DNA of 37,683 nt, taken from Nitrobacter winogradskyi. Lineage in GTDB: Bacteria; Pseudomonadota; Alphaproteobacteria; Rhizobiales; Xanthobacteraceae. The DNA is taken from contig NZ_BJNF01000035.1 of the NCBI RefSeq assembly GCF_006539545.1, forward strand, positions 1 through 37,683, in the 5' to 3' direction. The position numbers and the translations under genes are program-made. Within the stretch, counting starts at the first letter, position 1, and every line of letters starts with the position of its first letter. The notes below the pieces were generated by a model. It was not told the DNA's origin. It made no database searches and saw only the letters and a list, made by a program, of their open reading frames with translations. Shown one piece after another: positions 17,713 through 27,043 of the stretch.

Positions 17713-18198
17713 TTAAGCGGCGTAGGTCTGCGCGCCCGCGAGTTCGGCCGCGATCATGGCGCCGAGCGCCATGTCGCTCTGCTGGCCGAAGCCCTGATGA
17801 ACGATGCGGCCATTGCGGCCGATCAGAATGCTGGTCGGCGTGCCCTGCATTCCATAGCGGCCCATGGTGACCGGCAGCGGAGTGCCCTCGCCCGCGGCAT
17901 CGACGCCGATCGGAAACGTCAGCCGGTACTCGTGAATGAAGGCCTGAAGCGAAACCGGCGTCATCGCGGCATGATGTTCGAACACCGTGTGCAGACCGAT
18001 CACCTGAAGATCGGTCGCCTTGAACAACTCATGGGCGCGCTGGGTCTGCGGCGTGCCATGCGCGACGCAGCCGGGACACAGCATCTGGAAAGCATGAATC
18101 AGCACCGGGCGGCCACGCAGCGCCGCCAGCGTGATGGGCTCAGCCGTGTTGAACCATTGCGAAACGGCAAGTTCGGGAGCGGGAACGTCAGCGGACAT
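17713..18198 (-). CDS. Redoxin-domain (AhpC/TSA, TlpA-like) protein
   Basis: This 161-residue thioredoxin-fold protein has the motif CPGC (residues 41-44) after the strand PVLIHAFQML, and a late GMQGTPTSILIGRNGRIV segment with the cis-proline. That fits the TlpA/peroxiredoxin-like redoxin group: a thiol-disulfide reductase or peroxidase. No signal peptide is evident from the start at 18198, so a cytoplasmic location is likely. That start has GAGG seven bases upstream; an open frame to 18291 lacks support. Confidence 0.78.
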   Translation of the reverse strand: MSADVPAPELAVSQWFNTAEPITLAALRGRPVLIHAFQMLCPGCVAHGTPQTQRAHELFKATDLQVIGLHTVFEHHAAMTPVSLQAFIHEYRLTFPIGVDAAGEGTPLPVTMGRYGMQGTPTSILIGRNGRIVHQGFGQQSDMALGAMIAAELAGAQTYAA

Positions 18199-18303
18199 GG
18201 ATGGCCTCGCAAGGCCATTCGCGGCCCGGTTTCCAACACGATCTTCCCGCGTCGGATAGACTGATGATAGCGGGCCGATCCGGCGATGCAATGCGCGATC
18301 GCG

Positions 18304-18780
18304 TCACCGAGGGCTGCGCTCGTGGTGGAACGTCGCGCCAGGATGGGTTGATCTTGCGCCGGACGCGCGTCGCGGCGAGCGCGGCCTCGCGCCGCGGACA
18401 TGCGCTGCGTCTGACGTTTCGGATTGCGCGCGCGTCGGGACACTTTCGTCGGCGCTCACCTCTTCGACCGTCACGGGCGAATCATGCGGCGCGGGATCAA
18501 ACGACGGAACGCCGGCCCCGACCTGAAACGGATCTTCTCCATACACGGATTCAGCGAGCGGCTTTGGCGTGTCGGCCCAATGCAGGGAGCGATAGTCGAA
18601 GCCCCGCGCGATCGTGGGTTTGACGATCTCGAAATAAGGCGAGATGTCGAAATCCCGCGGCATATAGAGGGAAGAATCCCGAATGTGCAGAATCTCGCGC
18701 CGCGCGCTGCGACTGCCCGCGCGCGTGACCTTCGGCAGGACCGGATAGCGCACCGCGCCGAAAGCTTGCGCGATCAGCGC
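18304..18780 (-). pseudogene. C-terminal remainder of the permuted NlpC/P60 protein after an amber codon
   Basis: This stretch continues in the same frame directly after the TAG at 18781-18783, starting A-L-I-A-Q-A-F. It contains REILHIRDSSLYMPRDFDIS and PYFEIVKPTIARGFDY, which read as genuine conserved protein sequence rather than random translation. With the upstream part it would form one protein of about 334 residues. A GTG at 18753 could restart translation to give a 149-residue fragment, but no good ribosome binding site is seen. The last 35 or so residues are Arg/Ser/Pro-rich and may be degenerate. Confidence 0.6.
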
Positions 18781-19308
18781 CTAGCAGATCATCTTGGTCG
18801 GATCACCAGAGCCGAACGCGATCATGCGCCGCCGCCAGCGCTGCGGAAAGGGTAACGGAACCAGGTACCGCATCAGATCGATGATGTTCTTGGTGTCGTA
18901 GCCGAAGCCGATCCGGTTGATGGCATAGCGGCACACCGTCACGCGGTCCTCGTGAGACAGGCCGACCGGACGGCACACCCGGCTGTGATAGGGAAAATAC
19001 TTCGACAGCGGCGCCGAGACGACACCCTCGCCGACATTGGCCTCGATCAGCACATGCGGCTCGCCGTCAGCCTCGCTGGCGCCATCGATCGGGCCTACAT
19101 AAAGCGCGGAGTGCGACCACGTCGACTGCGTCAGGTATTTGATGATGCCGGAGATCCGGCTGTTGCCTTCGACCAGGAGAACGTCGCCCTCCTCTATCAG
19201 GTCGCGCAGATGCTCCGGATCGCTGGGCGTGAACGGCCTGTATCCCGGTATCTCCTTCTGAAGATACGCCGCGATCCATTTTCCGACCGTATCGAGTACG
19301 AGACCCAT
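18781..19308 (-). CDS. Permuted NlpC/P60 (YiiX/YebB-like) hydrolase, cut off at its catalytic Cys
   Basis: This 175-residue product resembles circularly permuted papain-like amidases (YiiX/YaeF/YebB group), which act on peptidoglycan peptides or lipids. DLIEEGDVLLVEG and STWSHSALYVG (catalytic His near 67) and the acidic VLIEANVG are present. In this permuted family the nucleophile lies C-terminally in a C-S-x-L-[IV] motif. Here the protein ends at KMIC, and the next codon is TAG, followed in frame by ALIAQAF. So a Ser codon (probably TCG) seems to have become amber immediately after the nucleophile. The product would keep Cys but lack the C-terminal half. It may be a pseudogene, a read-through case or a sequencing error. 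Confidence 0.7.
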   Translation of the reverse strand: MGLVLDTVGKWIAAYLQKEIPGYRPFTPSDPEHLRDLIEEGDVLLVEGNSRISGIIKYLTQSTWSHSALYVGPIDGASEADGEPHVLIEANVGEGVVSAPLSKYFPYHSRVCRPVGLSHEDRVTVCRYAINRIGFGYDTKNIIDLMRYLVPLPFPQRWRRRMIAFGSGDPTKMIC

Positions 19309-19547
19309 GAAGTCTCTCTCCGCGTTTCGCGCCTGACCGGTTTTCCCTCCTTACCATGGACAGAACCCGTTGCAATTTGGTTCATGGCTGCAATCGCGAA
19401 ATCACCATTGATTCACCATGACGGTTGCCGCAGGCTCATTGATGCGGCAAGCTGGCCGCGTTCCAGCATCCGGCCGTGCAGCAAGGGGCAAGCGATTTTT
19501 GAATCACCACGCCGATCGTTCCTGCACCTCAGTCCCGGAACCGGGCC

Positions 19548-20990
19548 ATGAGAATGACACGCCGCGATTTTCTGTCGGCGTCCGCCGCCTGTGCGGCGGG
19601 AATGAGCATCGGCCGCGCGCGGGCGGCGGCGCTGCCGCGCGACGCCGATGTCGTTGTAATCGGCGCTGGCGCGGCAGGTATCGCGGCAGCGCGGCGGGTA
19701 CAGGCCGCGAACCGCACCGTGCTGGTGCTGGAAGCGGCAGGCAGGATCGGCGGACGCTGTCACACCGATACCGGGACGTTTGGAACGCCATTCGATCGCG
19801 GCGCGCGCTGGCTGTTTGAACCCGACACCAACCCGATCATCAGGCTGGCGCGAAGCGCCGGCATGGAGGTGTTTCCGTCCCCACTCGGCCAGAAGATCCG
19901 CATCGGACGGCGTAACGCGCGGGCTGGTGAAACCGAGCAGTTCCTCGCCGCACTGATGCGCGCCAGGCGCGCCGTCGGCGAGGCCGCGCGAGGAAAGGTC
20001 GACGTCGCCTGCGCCTCGGTGCTGCCCGAAGATCTCGACGTCTGGGCCGGGACGATCGATTTCATACTCGGCGCCAGCGCCACCGGAAAGGATCTGAAAG
20101 ATCTCTCGGTGATGGATCGGGCGAGCGCGCCCGAGCGCAACGCCGCGATCGACTGCAGGCAAGGCCTCGGCGTGCTGCTCGCAACGCTCGGCCAGGCCGT
20201 CCCCGTCAGTCTGTCGACGCCTGTCAGCGGGGTGACGTGGACCGGCCGCAGCCTTAGGGTCGAGACATCCGCGGGCCGTGTCGATGCACGCGCCGTCATC
20301 GTCACGGTCTCCGTCAACGTGCTGACCTCAGGCCATATCCGCTTCACGCCCGAATTGCCGAAACGGCAGCTCGACGCGGCCGCGAGACTGTCGCTCGGCA
20401 GCTACGATCGCATCGCGCTATGGCTGCCCGATAACCCGCTCGGCCTCGGACCCGGCGAGACCATGATCGAGCAGAGCAGCGACGGAAAGACCGCGCTTCT
20501 CGTGGCGAACGCGCATGGATCGTCGTTGTGCACGGTTGATATCGCCGGCGGTTTCGGCCGCGATCTGTCGGCGCAAGGAACGAGCGCAATGACGGCCTTC
20601 GCCACGGAGTGGTTGACGAAACTGTTCGGCAGCGACGCGGCGGCCGCGGTGAAGCAGTCGGCCGCGACCCGCTGGAACGCCGATCCCCATGTGCTCGGAG
20701 CAATGTCGGCCGCCGAACCCGGCGGCCATCCGTCGCGGAAGATCCTGATGGAGCCGCTGGGCAACCTGTTTCTCGCCGGTGAAGCCGCGCACGAGACGCT
20801 GTGGGGCACCGTCAACGGCGCATGGGAGAGCGGCGAGCGCGCGGCCGACGCCGCGCTGCGGAAGATCGGCGGGAGCAAGGAAAAGGAGCCCGCACAGCCA
20901 CCGGCGTCGAAGCATAAGCAGTCCCGCCCCCGGAGACAGACGCCCTCGCGGCGCGGAAACGACGCCTTCGGCTTTCCACTGCCCCGATGA
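19548..20990 (+). CDS. FAD-dependent amine oxidase with Tat-type signal
   Basis: This 480-residue protein is of the flavin monoamine oxidase family, which oxidises amines or related substrates and releases hydrogen peroxide. The N-terminus has a twin-arginine signal (TRRDFLSASAACAAG), suggesting periplasmic export of the folded flavoprotein. The FAD-binding VVVIGAGAAG lies at 36-45, followed by LEAAGRIGGRC. The C-terminal FAD motif reads LFLAGEAAHETLWGTVNGA. A Lys/Arg/Pro-rich tail of about 45 residues ends the protein. ATG codons at 19548 and 19554 are both possible. The stop overlaps the start of the next gene (ATGA). The substrate cannot be inferred. Confidence 0.85.
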   Translation: MRMTRRDFLSASAACAAGMSIGRARAAALPRDADVVVIGAGAAGIAAARRVQAANRTVLVLEAAGRIGGRCHTDTGTFGTPFDRGARWLFEPDTNPIIRLARSAGMEVFPSPLGQKIRIGRRNARAGETEQFLAALMRARRAVGEAARGKVDVACASVLPEDLDVWAGTIDFILGASATGKDLKDLSVMDRASAPERNAAIDCRQGLGVLLATLGQAVPVSLSTPVSGVTWTGRSLRVETSAGRVDARAVIVTVSVNVLTSGHIRFTPELPKRQLDAAARLSLGSYDRIALWLPDNPLGLGPGETMIEQSSDGKTALLVANAHGSSLCTVDIAGGFGRDLSAQGTSAMTAFATEWLTKLFGSDAAAAVKQSAATRWNADPHVLGAMSAAEPGGHPSRKILMEPLGNLFLAGEAAHETLWGTVNGAWESGERAADAALRKIGGSKEKEPAQPPASKHKQSRPRRQTPSRRGNDAFGFPLPR

Positions 20991-21655
20991 CGCGACCGAA
21001 GGCGCTGATCTCATGGTCGTCCGGAAAAGACAGCGCCTTCGCGCTGCATGAAATCCGCCGCGAGGGCGCGTTCGATGTCGTCGGCGCGCTGACCACCGTG
21101 AACGAACGCTTCGGACGCGTCTCGATCCACGGCGTGCGCCAGCAGGTGCTGGACGCGCAACTCGCCACCGCGGGATTGCCGCCGTGCGTCGTGCCGATTC
21201 CCGATCCGTGCCCGAACGACGCCTATGAAGCGCGGATGATCCGGGCGATGGCGGATGCGAAGCGATCCGGCATCACGCATGTCATCTTCGGCGACTTGTT
21301 TCTCGCGGACATCCGCGCCTATCGCGAACAAAAGCTCGCCGGCGCCGGGATCACGCCGGTGTTTCCGCTGTGGGGCCGGCCGACCCCGGCGCTTGCGCGC
21401 GAGATGATCGCAAGCGGGCTGGAAGCGCGTCTTGTCTCGGTCGACCGGGCGAAGCTCGACCGTTCGCTCGCCGGCCGCACCTTCGATGAGCGGCTGCTGG
21501 AAGACCTTCCCGCCGGAATCGATCCCTGCGGCGAGAACGGCGAGTTTCACACTTTCGTTTCCGCCGCGCCGGTGTTTTCGCAACGACTGGAGGTCGTATG
21601 CGGCGACGTCGTCGAACGCGGGGGATTTGCCTATTGTGATCTCATGCTGACGTAA
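20987..21655 (+). CDS. PP-loop adenine nucleotide alpha-hydrolase (diphthine-ammonia ligase-like)
   Basis: This 222-residue protein has the ATP-pyrophosphatase loop SWSSGKDSA (residues 9-17) and the C-terminal GENGEFHTF (about 182-190). Both mark the DUF71/ATP_bind_4 family. The archaeal and eukaryotic members (Dph6) amidate diphthine, but bacteria have no diphthamide, so the bacterial role is unknown; an adenylating amidation of another substrate is the natural guess. FGDLFLADIR and PLWGRPT are also family hallmarks. The start overlaps the amine oxidase stop by four bases, so the two are co-translated. Confidence 0.85.
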   Translation: MTRPKALISWSSGKDSAFALHEIRREGAFDVVGALTTVNERFGRVSIHGVRQQVLDAQLATAGLPPCVVPIPDPCPNDAYEARMIRAMADAKRSGITHVIFGDLFLADIRAYREQKLAGAGITPVFPLWGRPTPALAREMIASGLEARLVSVDRAKLDRSLAGRTFDERLLEDLPAGIDPCGENGEFHTFVSAAPVFSQRLEVVCGDVVERGGFAYCDLMLT

Positions 21656-21690
21656 TCGCGGGACATCAGGGTCCGCGTTCTCGCCCGGGT

Positions 21691-21713
21691 GACGCGCTTC
21701 GCTCGAAAACGCT
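21691..21713. repeat. Family B fragment abutting the pheT stop
   Basis: The sequence gcgcttcgctcgaaaacgct is the terminal segment of family B. It ends exactly where the pheT stop codon (21714-21716) begins, and lies in the convergent gap between the PP-loop gene and pheT. Confidence 0.65.
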
Positions 21714-24152
21714 TCAACCGCGCAAGCTCCCGCCGGTTCTTTTCGCGACTTCGGCGACAATTTTCCCCGCCACCGCGTCGATCTCCTGATCGGTGAACGT
21801 CCTGTCGCGCGGCTGCAGCCTCACCGCGATCGCGACCGATTTCTTGTCCGCATCGATGCCCTTGCCTTCGTAGATATCGAACACGGTGACGCCGGAGACG
21901 AGCTTCCTGTCCACGTTCTGCGCCGCGCGCACGATATCGGCCGCTTTCACGGCACGATCGACAATAAAGGCGAAGTCGCGCGACACCGGCTGGAACGCCG
22001 GCAATTCCAGCACCGGCTTCGCGCGCGTCGGTTTCTGCTTCGCCTCCGGGATGCGGTCGAGAATCACCTCGAATCCGAGCAGCGGGCCTTCGGCCTTCAG
22101 CTCGTCCAGCACCCGAGGATGCAGCTCGCCGAAATAGCCGAGCACGTTATGGGGGCCGATCTGGATCGCGGCGGAGCGTCCCGGATGCAGCCATGCGGGA
22201 AAATTCTTCGATTCATCGCTGGTTGCGATCTGCAAGGCGGCGACCGGCGCACCCGCGGCAGCCAGCACGGCGAACGCATCGGCTTTCGCATCCAGCGCAT
22301 TGACCGTGGCCGAGCCCGACCAGTGCCGTCCGAGGCCCGCCGACGAAGCGATGCCGCGGCGAAGCCCCGCGGCGGCCATGAACTGATCCTGCGGGCCGTC
22401 GCCTCTGAAGATCTGCCCGACCTCGAACAGCGCGACATCGGCAAAGCCCCGGTCGGCGTTGGCCTGTGCGATCGCGACGAGACCCGGCAACAGGCTCGGC
22501 CGCATGTCTGAAAGATCGGACGCGATGGGATTAGCCAGCGCCAGCTCGCTTGAGCCGCCACCGAACAGTTCAGCCTGCGTCCTTGCGATGAACGACCAGT
22601 TGACGGCCTCGACCATGCCGCGCGCCGCCAGCGCGCGCCGTGCCTTGCGCGTACGCGACTGGATCGGCGTCAGCACGGGTTTGCGCGGGGCCTCGCCGCG
22701 ATCGAACGGCGTCATCGGCACCTTGTCGACACCGACGATGCGCACGATCTCCTCGACGAGGTCGGCCTTGCCCTGAACGTCGGTGCGCCAGGTGGGAACG
22801 GCGACCTTCACCACCGGACCGCTGCCGGCCACCATGAAACCCAGATGGCCGAGAATGCGCCGCACTTCCACCAGGGACACGTCGATGGCCGCGAGCCGCT
22901 TGATCTCGCTCAAGGGGAAATCGATCACCCTGTCTTCGGGCAGCGCCTGCCCGGCAACGACATTCTCCGACGGCGTGCCGCCGCAAAGCTTCATGACGAG
23001 TTGCGTCGCCATCTCAAGCCCCGGCACCATGAAGGCGGGATCGACGCCGCGCTCAAAACGATAGCGCGCGTCCGAATTGATGCCGAGCCTGCGCCCGGTC
23101 TGCGCGATGTTGATCTCGCTCCACAGCGCCGATTCGATCAGCACGTCGGTGGTGGTCTCGTCGCAGCCGGTTTCCTCGCCGCCCATGATGCCGGCAAGCG
23201 ATTCGACGCCCTTGTCGTCAGCGATGACGCAGACATTCGGATCGAGCGTATAAATGCGGCCGTCGAGCGCCTTAAGCGTCTCACCGTCGCGGGCACGGCG
23301 TATCGTGAGATCGCCATGCACCTTCTTCGCGTCGAACACATGCAGCGGACGGGCGCGGTCGTAGGTCATGAAGTTGGTGATGTCGACCAGCGCGTTGATC
23401 GGACGCAGGCCGATCGAAGTCAGGCGCTTTTGCAGCCACTCCGGCGACGGACCGTTCTTCACCCCGCGCACCATTCTCAGCGCGAAGCCGGGGCAGAGCG
23501 AAGCGTCTTCCACCGTGACCTTCACCGGACAGGGGAATTCACCGATGACCGGCTTGATGGTCGGATCCTTGAAGCGGCCCATGTCGGCGGCCGACAGGTC
23601 GCGCGCGATGCCGTGCACGCCGGTGCAGTCCTGCCGGTTCGGCGTCAGGTTGATCTCGATCACGGGATCGCCGAGCCCGGCCCATTCGGCATAGCCGACG
23701 CCGACCGGCGCGTCGGCGGGCAGTTCGATGATGCCGTCGTGATCGTTCGAGATCTCAAGCTCGGCCGCCGAGCACAGCATGCCGCGGCTCTCGACGCCGC
23801 GGATGGTGCCGACACTGAGCGTGATGTTTTTTCCGGGAATATGGGTGCCGGGCGGCGCGAACACGCTGATGAGACCGTCGCGCGCGTTCGGCGCGCCACA
23901 CACCACCTGAATGTAAGCCGGCTCACCCTTGTCGCTGGTCTCACCGGTATCGACCATGCACACCCTGAGACGATCGGCGTTGGGATGCTGCACGGCGGAG
24001 ACCACGCGCGCGATGGTGAAGGGCGCGAACGTCTTCGACTTGTCTTCGATATGCTCGACCTCAAGCCCGATCATGGTGAGCTTGTCGGCGAGTTTTTCCA
24101 GCGGCTCGTCGGTGTCGAGATGATCCTTCAGCCAGGAGAGAGTGAATTTCAT
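21714..24152 (-). CDS. pheT: Phenylalanyl-tRNA synthetase beta subunit
   Basis: PheT is the large subunit of the alpha2-beta2 enzyme that charges tRNA-Phe. The 812 residues start [19 protein letters not shown] and carry the N-terminal tRNA-binding domain ([17 protein letters not shown]), the B3/B4 editing region ([34 protein letters not shown]), B5 and the catalytic-like core, and the C-terminal anticodon-binding domain ([14 protein letters not shown]). The start is two bases after the stop of the HEPN gene, so expression is tied to that gene. The C-terminus borders a repeat fragment. Confidence 0.96.
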   Translation of the reverse strand: MKFTLSWLKDHLDTDEPLEKLADKLTMIGLEVEHIEDKSKTFAPFTIARVVSAVQHPNADRLRVCMVDTGETSDKGEPAYIQVVCGAPNARDGLISVFAPPGTHIPGKNITLSVGTIRGVESRGMLCSAAELEISNDHDGIIELPADAPVGVGYAEWAGLGDPVIEINLTPNRQDCTGVHGIARDLSAADMGRFKDPTIKPVIGEFPCPVKVTVEDASLCPGFALRMVRGVKNGPSPEWLQKRLTSIGLRPINALVDITNFMTYDRARPLHVFDAKKVHGDLTIRRARDGETLKALDGRIYTLDPNVCVIADDKGVESLAGIMGGEETGCDETTTDVLIESALWSEINIAQTGRRLGINSDARYRFERGVDPAFMVPGLEMATQLVMKLCGGTPSENVVAGQALPEDRVIDFPLSEIKRLAAIDVSLVEVRRILGHLGFMVAGSGPVVKVAVPTWRTDVQGKADLVEEIVRIVGVDKVPMTPFDRGEAPRKPVLTPIQSRTRKARRALAARGMVEAVNWSFIARTQAELFGGGSSELALANPIASDLSDMRPSLLPGLVAIAQANADRGFADVALFEVGQIFRGDGPQDQFMAAAGLRRGIASSAGLGRHWSGSATVNALDAKADAFAVLAAAGAPVAALQIATSDESKNFPAWLHPGRSAAIQIGPHNVLGYFGELHPRVLDELKAEGPLLGFEVILDRIPEAKQKPTRAKPVLELPAFQPVSRDFAFIVDRAVKAADIVRAAQNVDRKLVSGVTVFDIYEGKGIDADKKSVAIAVRLQPRDRTFTDQEIDAVAGKIVAEVAKRTGGSLRG

Positions 24153-24154
24153 GA

Positions 24155-24613
24155 TCAGGCACGCTTGCGGGTTATCAGTTGAGTGGCCAATCGAAGTTTA
24201 TCTTCGGAAGGCAGCGCTCCAAGACGTGTGATCGCCGTTCTTGCTTGCGCGATGAGGTCAAGTGTTTCCGCTCGCCCGCGGAAAGGTTCGGGATGGTAGT
24301 CGGCTCTGTGCCGTTCTTCTTGAAGCTTGATAAAAGTCTGCCCGATCAGATTTATATCAGAGCTCTGCCGACGGCCCCACCCGTTGAAGTCATCCTTAGC
24401 GCGCGAGTGATCGAGAGATCGATAGATGGGTGTGTAGACCTCCCAGGGCTTCGTCCATCCGACCAACTGGACAGCACACAAGCTGGCCAGAGCATGAAAC
24501 AGCGCATAATAAGCGCTGGATACAGCCCGCCGTAAGCAGGCCTGGCGCGGCCGGCCTCCATCTAGCTTCGCGAGTGTCTCGGCAATATCCAGAAGATCGT
24601 TCTGCATCGTCAT
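24155..24613 (-). CDS. HEPN-domain protein nested between pheS and pheT
   Basis: This 152-residue all-helical protein matches the HEPN superfamily. The core helix reads [18 protein letters not shown] (residues 29-46), with a conserved [10 protein letters not shown] segment after it and a late [22 protein letters not shown] proteins are often RNases in toxin-antitoxin and phage-defence systems; the active motif is R-x4-6-H. Here R101-x5-H107 fits the spacing, but relatives I recall may lack the His, so nuclease activity is unproven. The ATG overlaps the stop of the partner gene (ATGA) and the stop is two bases before pheT. Codon use looks less GC-rich than pheS and pheT. Probably an acquired two-gene module. 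Confidence 0.78.
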   Translation of the reverse strand: MTMQNDLLDIAETLAKLDGGRPRQACLRRAVSSAYYALFHALASLCAVQLVGWTKPWEVYTPIYRSLDHSRAKDDFNGWGRRQSSDINLIGQTFIKLQEERHRADYHPEPFRGRAETLDLIAQARTAITRLGALPSEDKLRLATQLITRKRA

Positions 24614-24909
24614 GGTGTCGGTAAATCAATTGACTCGCCCTGCGGTCGCTCGTCATCAGGCCGCGTGATGGAAAGATAGGACAACCGGTCGTCGCCAGCG
24701 CTTTCCATCAGCTTGGCAACCGCAGCGCTCGCCGCGCCGGAAATTTCGCCCGGCATCAACGGAGAGTTGGGTGGTAGAACCGCCGTGACGAATATGGCGA
24801 CCTCCCCGTCATGATCGCGACCGACGACGAGATCAACACGATCAAGCCCGAACGATCCAAATTCCTTTCGAAGCGTCTTTTCGATATCGGTCAAAGCGAC
24901 TTGAGGCAT
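24610..24909 (-). CDS. Small partner of the HEPN protein
   Basis: This 99-residue soluble protein has no assigned function. It has an N-terminal helix (LTDIEKTLRKEFGSFGLDRV), a strand pair around VDLVVGRDHDGEVAIFVTAV, a second helix (GAASAAVAKLMESAG), and a C-terminal SYLSITRPDDE strand. The ATG at 24909 has GGAG six bases upstream; a TTG four codons earlier is less likely. It overlaps the HEPN gene by four bases. Similar short proteins paired with HEPN genes occur in other proteobacteria, from memory. An antitoxin-like or chaperone role is a guess. It is too short for a canonical MNT nucleotidyltransferase. Confidence 0.7.
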   Translation of the reverse strand: MPQVALTDIEKTLRKEFGSFGLDRVDLVVGRDHDGEVAIFVTAVLPPNSPLMPGEISGAASAAVAKLMESAGDDRLSYLSITRPDDERPQGESIDLPTP

Positions 24910-24949
24910 GAGAGACTCCAATTGCCGTCAGCCCTTGGCATATATCCTC

Positions 24950-26032
24950 TCACGAACTCAATCCCCCCGCCAGCGTCGGGATTTCGAGCGGCTTGAAGCC
25001 GTAATGCGTGAGCCAGCGGACGTCGCCCTCGAACAACTGCCGCAGATCGGCGATGCCGTATTTCAGCATGGCGATGCGGTCGATCCCCATGCCCCAGGCG
25101 AAGCCCTGATAGACCTCGGGGTCGATGCCGCACAGCTTCAGCACGTTCGGATGCACCATGCCGCAGCCGAGGATCTCCAGCCAGTCCTCACCCTCGCCGA
25201 AGCGAATCTCGTTTTTGTCGCAGCGACACTGGATATCGACTTCCAGCGACGGCTCGGTGAACGGGAAGAACGACGGGCGGAAACGCATGTTGACGTTGTC
25301 GACCTCGAAGAACGCCTTGCAGAACTCGTGCAGGATCCATTTGAGGTGGCCGAGATGCGACGACTTGTCGATCACCAGGCCCTCGACCTGATGAAACATC
25401 GGCGTGTGGGTCTGATCCGAATCGCTGCGATAGGTGCGGCCGGGACAGATGACGCGGATCGGCGGCTGTTGGCTCAGCATGGTGCGCACCTGCACCGGCG
25501 AGGTGTGGGTGCGGAGCAGGAGGCGCGAGCCATCGTCTTTTGGATTGAAGTAGAAGGTGTCGTGCATCTCCCGCGCCGGATGGCCCTCCGGGAAATTCAG
25601 CCGCGTGAAATTGTAGTCATCGGTCTCGATATCGGGGCCTTCGGCGACCGCGAAACCCATGTCGGCGAAGATCGTGGTGACCTCGTCCCACACCTGGCTC
25701 AGCGGATGGATGCGGCCGGCTTCCGCGGGCGTCTCCCGCAAGGGGAGCGTGACGTCGATGGTTTCCGACGCAAGGCGCGCATCGAGCGCGAGAGCCTTCA
25801 GCACCTCGCGGCGCGCGGCCAGCGCCCGCGTCACCGTATCCTTGGCGAGGTTGATCTTCGCGCCTTCGGTCTTGCGCTCGTCCGGCGACATCTTGCCGAG
25901 AGTCGAGAGCAGCGCCGAGATCGAGCCTTTCTTGCCGAGCGCCGCGACGCGCACCGCCTCCAGGGCGGCCTCGTCGGAGGCGTTCGCGATGTCGGCGAGG
26001 ATTTTGGATTGAAGAGCGTCGAGATCGGACAT
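24950..26032 (-). CDS. pheS: Phenylalanyl-tRNA synthetase alpha subunit
   Basis: PheS is the catalytic subunit that activates phenylalanine with ATP. The 360-residue protein has an N-terminal coiled coil, motif 1 region [26 protein letters not shown], motif 2 [35 protein letters not shown] and motif 3 [15 protein letters not shown]. The start at 26032 is the conserved [11 protein letters not shown]; the frame stays open upstream to 26098 only because it translates the family D repeat. Two accessory genes separate it from pheT. Confidence 0.96.
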   Translation of the reverse strand: MSDLDALQSKILADIANASDEAALEAVRVAALGKKGSISALLSTLGKMSPDERKTEGAKINLAKDTVTRALAARREVLKALALDARLASETIDVTLPLRETPAEAGRIHPLSQVWDEVTTIFADMGFAVAEGPDIETDDYNFTRLNFPEGHPAREMHDTFYFNPKDDGSRLLLRTHTSPVQVRTMLSQQPPIRVICPGRTYRSDSDQTHTPMFHQVEGLVIDKSSHLGHLKWILHEFCKAFFEVDNVNMRFRPSFFPFTEPSLEVDIQCRCDKNEIRFGEGEDWLEILGCGMVHPNVLKLCGIDPEVYQGFAWGMGIDRIAMLKYGIADLRQLFEGDVRWLTHYGFKPLEIPTLAGGLSS

Positions 26033-26053
26033 GAAGCGCCACCACCTGCACAA

Positions 26054-26145
26054 CGTCATGCCCGGACCTGATCCGGGCATCCACGTCTTGCGGCGCATCC
26101 ACGATCAATCGACGTGGATGGCCGGGACAAGCCCGGCCCATGACG
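26054..26145. repeat. Family D composite palindrome between rplT and pheS
   Basis: The outer arms cgtcatg (26054-26060) and catgacg (26139-26145) enclose gcccggacctgatccgggc, gccgggacaagcccggc and the pair atccacgtc / gacgtggat. The whole segment can fold as a clover-like structure. Confidence 0.8.
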
Positions 26146-26175
26146 GCGTTAGCGATCGATGCCGGGCAATAACGA

Positions 26176-26535
26176 TCAGGCCGCGAGCGCGGCCTTGGCC
26201 TTCTCGGCGATCGCCTGAAACGCGGCGGGCTCGTTGATGGCGAGGTCCGACAGCACCTTGCGGTCGACCGTGATGCCAGATTTCGACAACCCGTCGATGA
26301 AACGGCTGTAGGTCATGCCGAACGGCCGAACAGCGGCGTTGAGACGCTGGATCCACAGCGCGCGGAAGGTCCGCTTCTTGCGCTTGCGGTCGCGGAAGGC
26401 GTACTGGCCGGCCTTGTCCGCGGCGGCCTTGGCGGCGCGGATGGTGTTCTTCCGGCGGCCGGAAAACCCCTTGGTGACCTTGTAGACTTTCTTGTGCTTG
26501 GCGTGAGCCGTCACACCGCGCTTGACGCGAGCCAT
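26176..26535 (-). CDS. rplT: 50S ribosomal protein L20
   Basis: L20 is an early 23S rRNA-binding assembly protein. The 119 residues start [19 protein letters not shown] and contain [34 protein letters not shown] and [13 protein letters not shown], all family hallmarks. GAGGAG lies seven bases before the ATG. rpmI is 65 bases upstream in the same direction and pheS follows downstream, the common infC-rpmI-rplT-pheS order. Confidence 0.97.
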   Translation of the reverse strand: MARVKRGVTAHAKHKKVYKVTKGFSGRRKNTIRAAKAAADKAGQYAFRDRKRKKRTFRALWIQRLNAAVRPFGMTYSRFIDGLSKSGITVDRKVLSDLAINEPAAFQAIAEKAKAALAA

Positions 26536-26600
26536 GACTGAACTCCTCTCAAAATCAACGGGTTAAATACGGGATACCGCATTAAGGCGGCGAACGGACG

Positions 26601-26801
26601 TCAGGCGTTGGGCAAGAAGTATTTCTTGATGTTGTCGCCGTCGGTCTTGAACAGAACGCGGGTGCCGCGGAGCTGACGAATCTGCTTCTTGGTCCGCTTG
26701 ATCATGCCATGGCGCTTGCCGCGCTGGGCATGCTTGACCTTCCCGGTGGCCGTGATCTTGAAGCGCTTTTTCGCGCCCGATTTGGTCTTCAGCTTGGGCA
26801 T
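26601..26801 (-). CDS. rpmI: 50S ribosomal protein L35
   Basis: L35 is a small basic 23S rRNA-binding protein. The 66 residues start [17 protein letters not shown], with [14 protein letters not shown] and the C-terminal [15 protein letters not shown] lies six bases before the ATG. It precedes rplT. The infC terminator and family C repeats separate it from infC, so it probably has its own promoter. Confidence 0.97.
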   Translation of the reverse strand: MPKLKTKSGAKKRFKITATGKVKHAQRGKRHGMIKRTKKQIRQLRGTRVLFKTDGDNIKKYFLPNA

Positions 26802-26868
26802 TTGGCTCTCCTGTCGCCACGACGAAATCCGCCCCGAGGGCGGCCCGCTGGCTGAAAATGCTCGTTAT

Positions 26869-26926
26869 TGGGCATGATCTTACCCGAAATGGTTTTCACC
26901 TTTCGGAACCATGCTTCAGAGCGTTG
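26869..26926. repeat. Family C repeat, degenerate inverted copy
   Basis: The stretch gcatgatcttacccgaaatg followed by gttttcacctttcggaacca resembles the reverse complement of the core of the copy at 27080-27119. It lies upstream of rpmI. The rest of the 466-base rpmI-infC gap holds only the other family C copy and the infC terminator. Confidence 0.5.
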
Positions 26927-27043
26927 AAAGTGCCCGGCGTTTCCCGAAAGAAATCCCGGCACGATCGTCGCCACGGCAGCCCTTGAATCAGCCGGGCGAC
27001 GAAGACTGGGCTTATGGCAGAGGTTTTGCCGATTGGCAACGAT

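Noticed and set aside
26033-26098. N-terminal extension of PheS
   Set aside because: It translates part of the family D repeat; the conserved start is the ATG at 26032.
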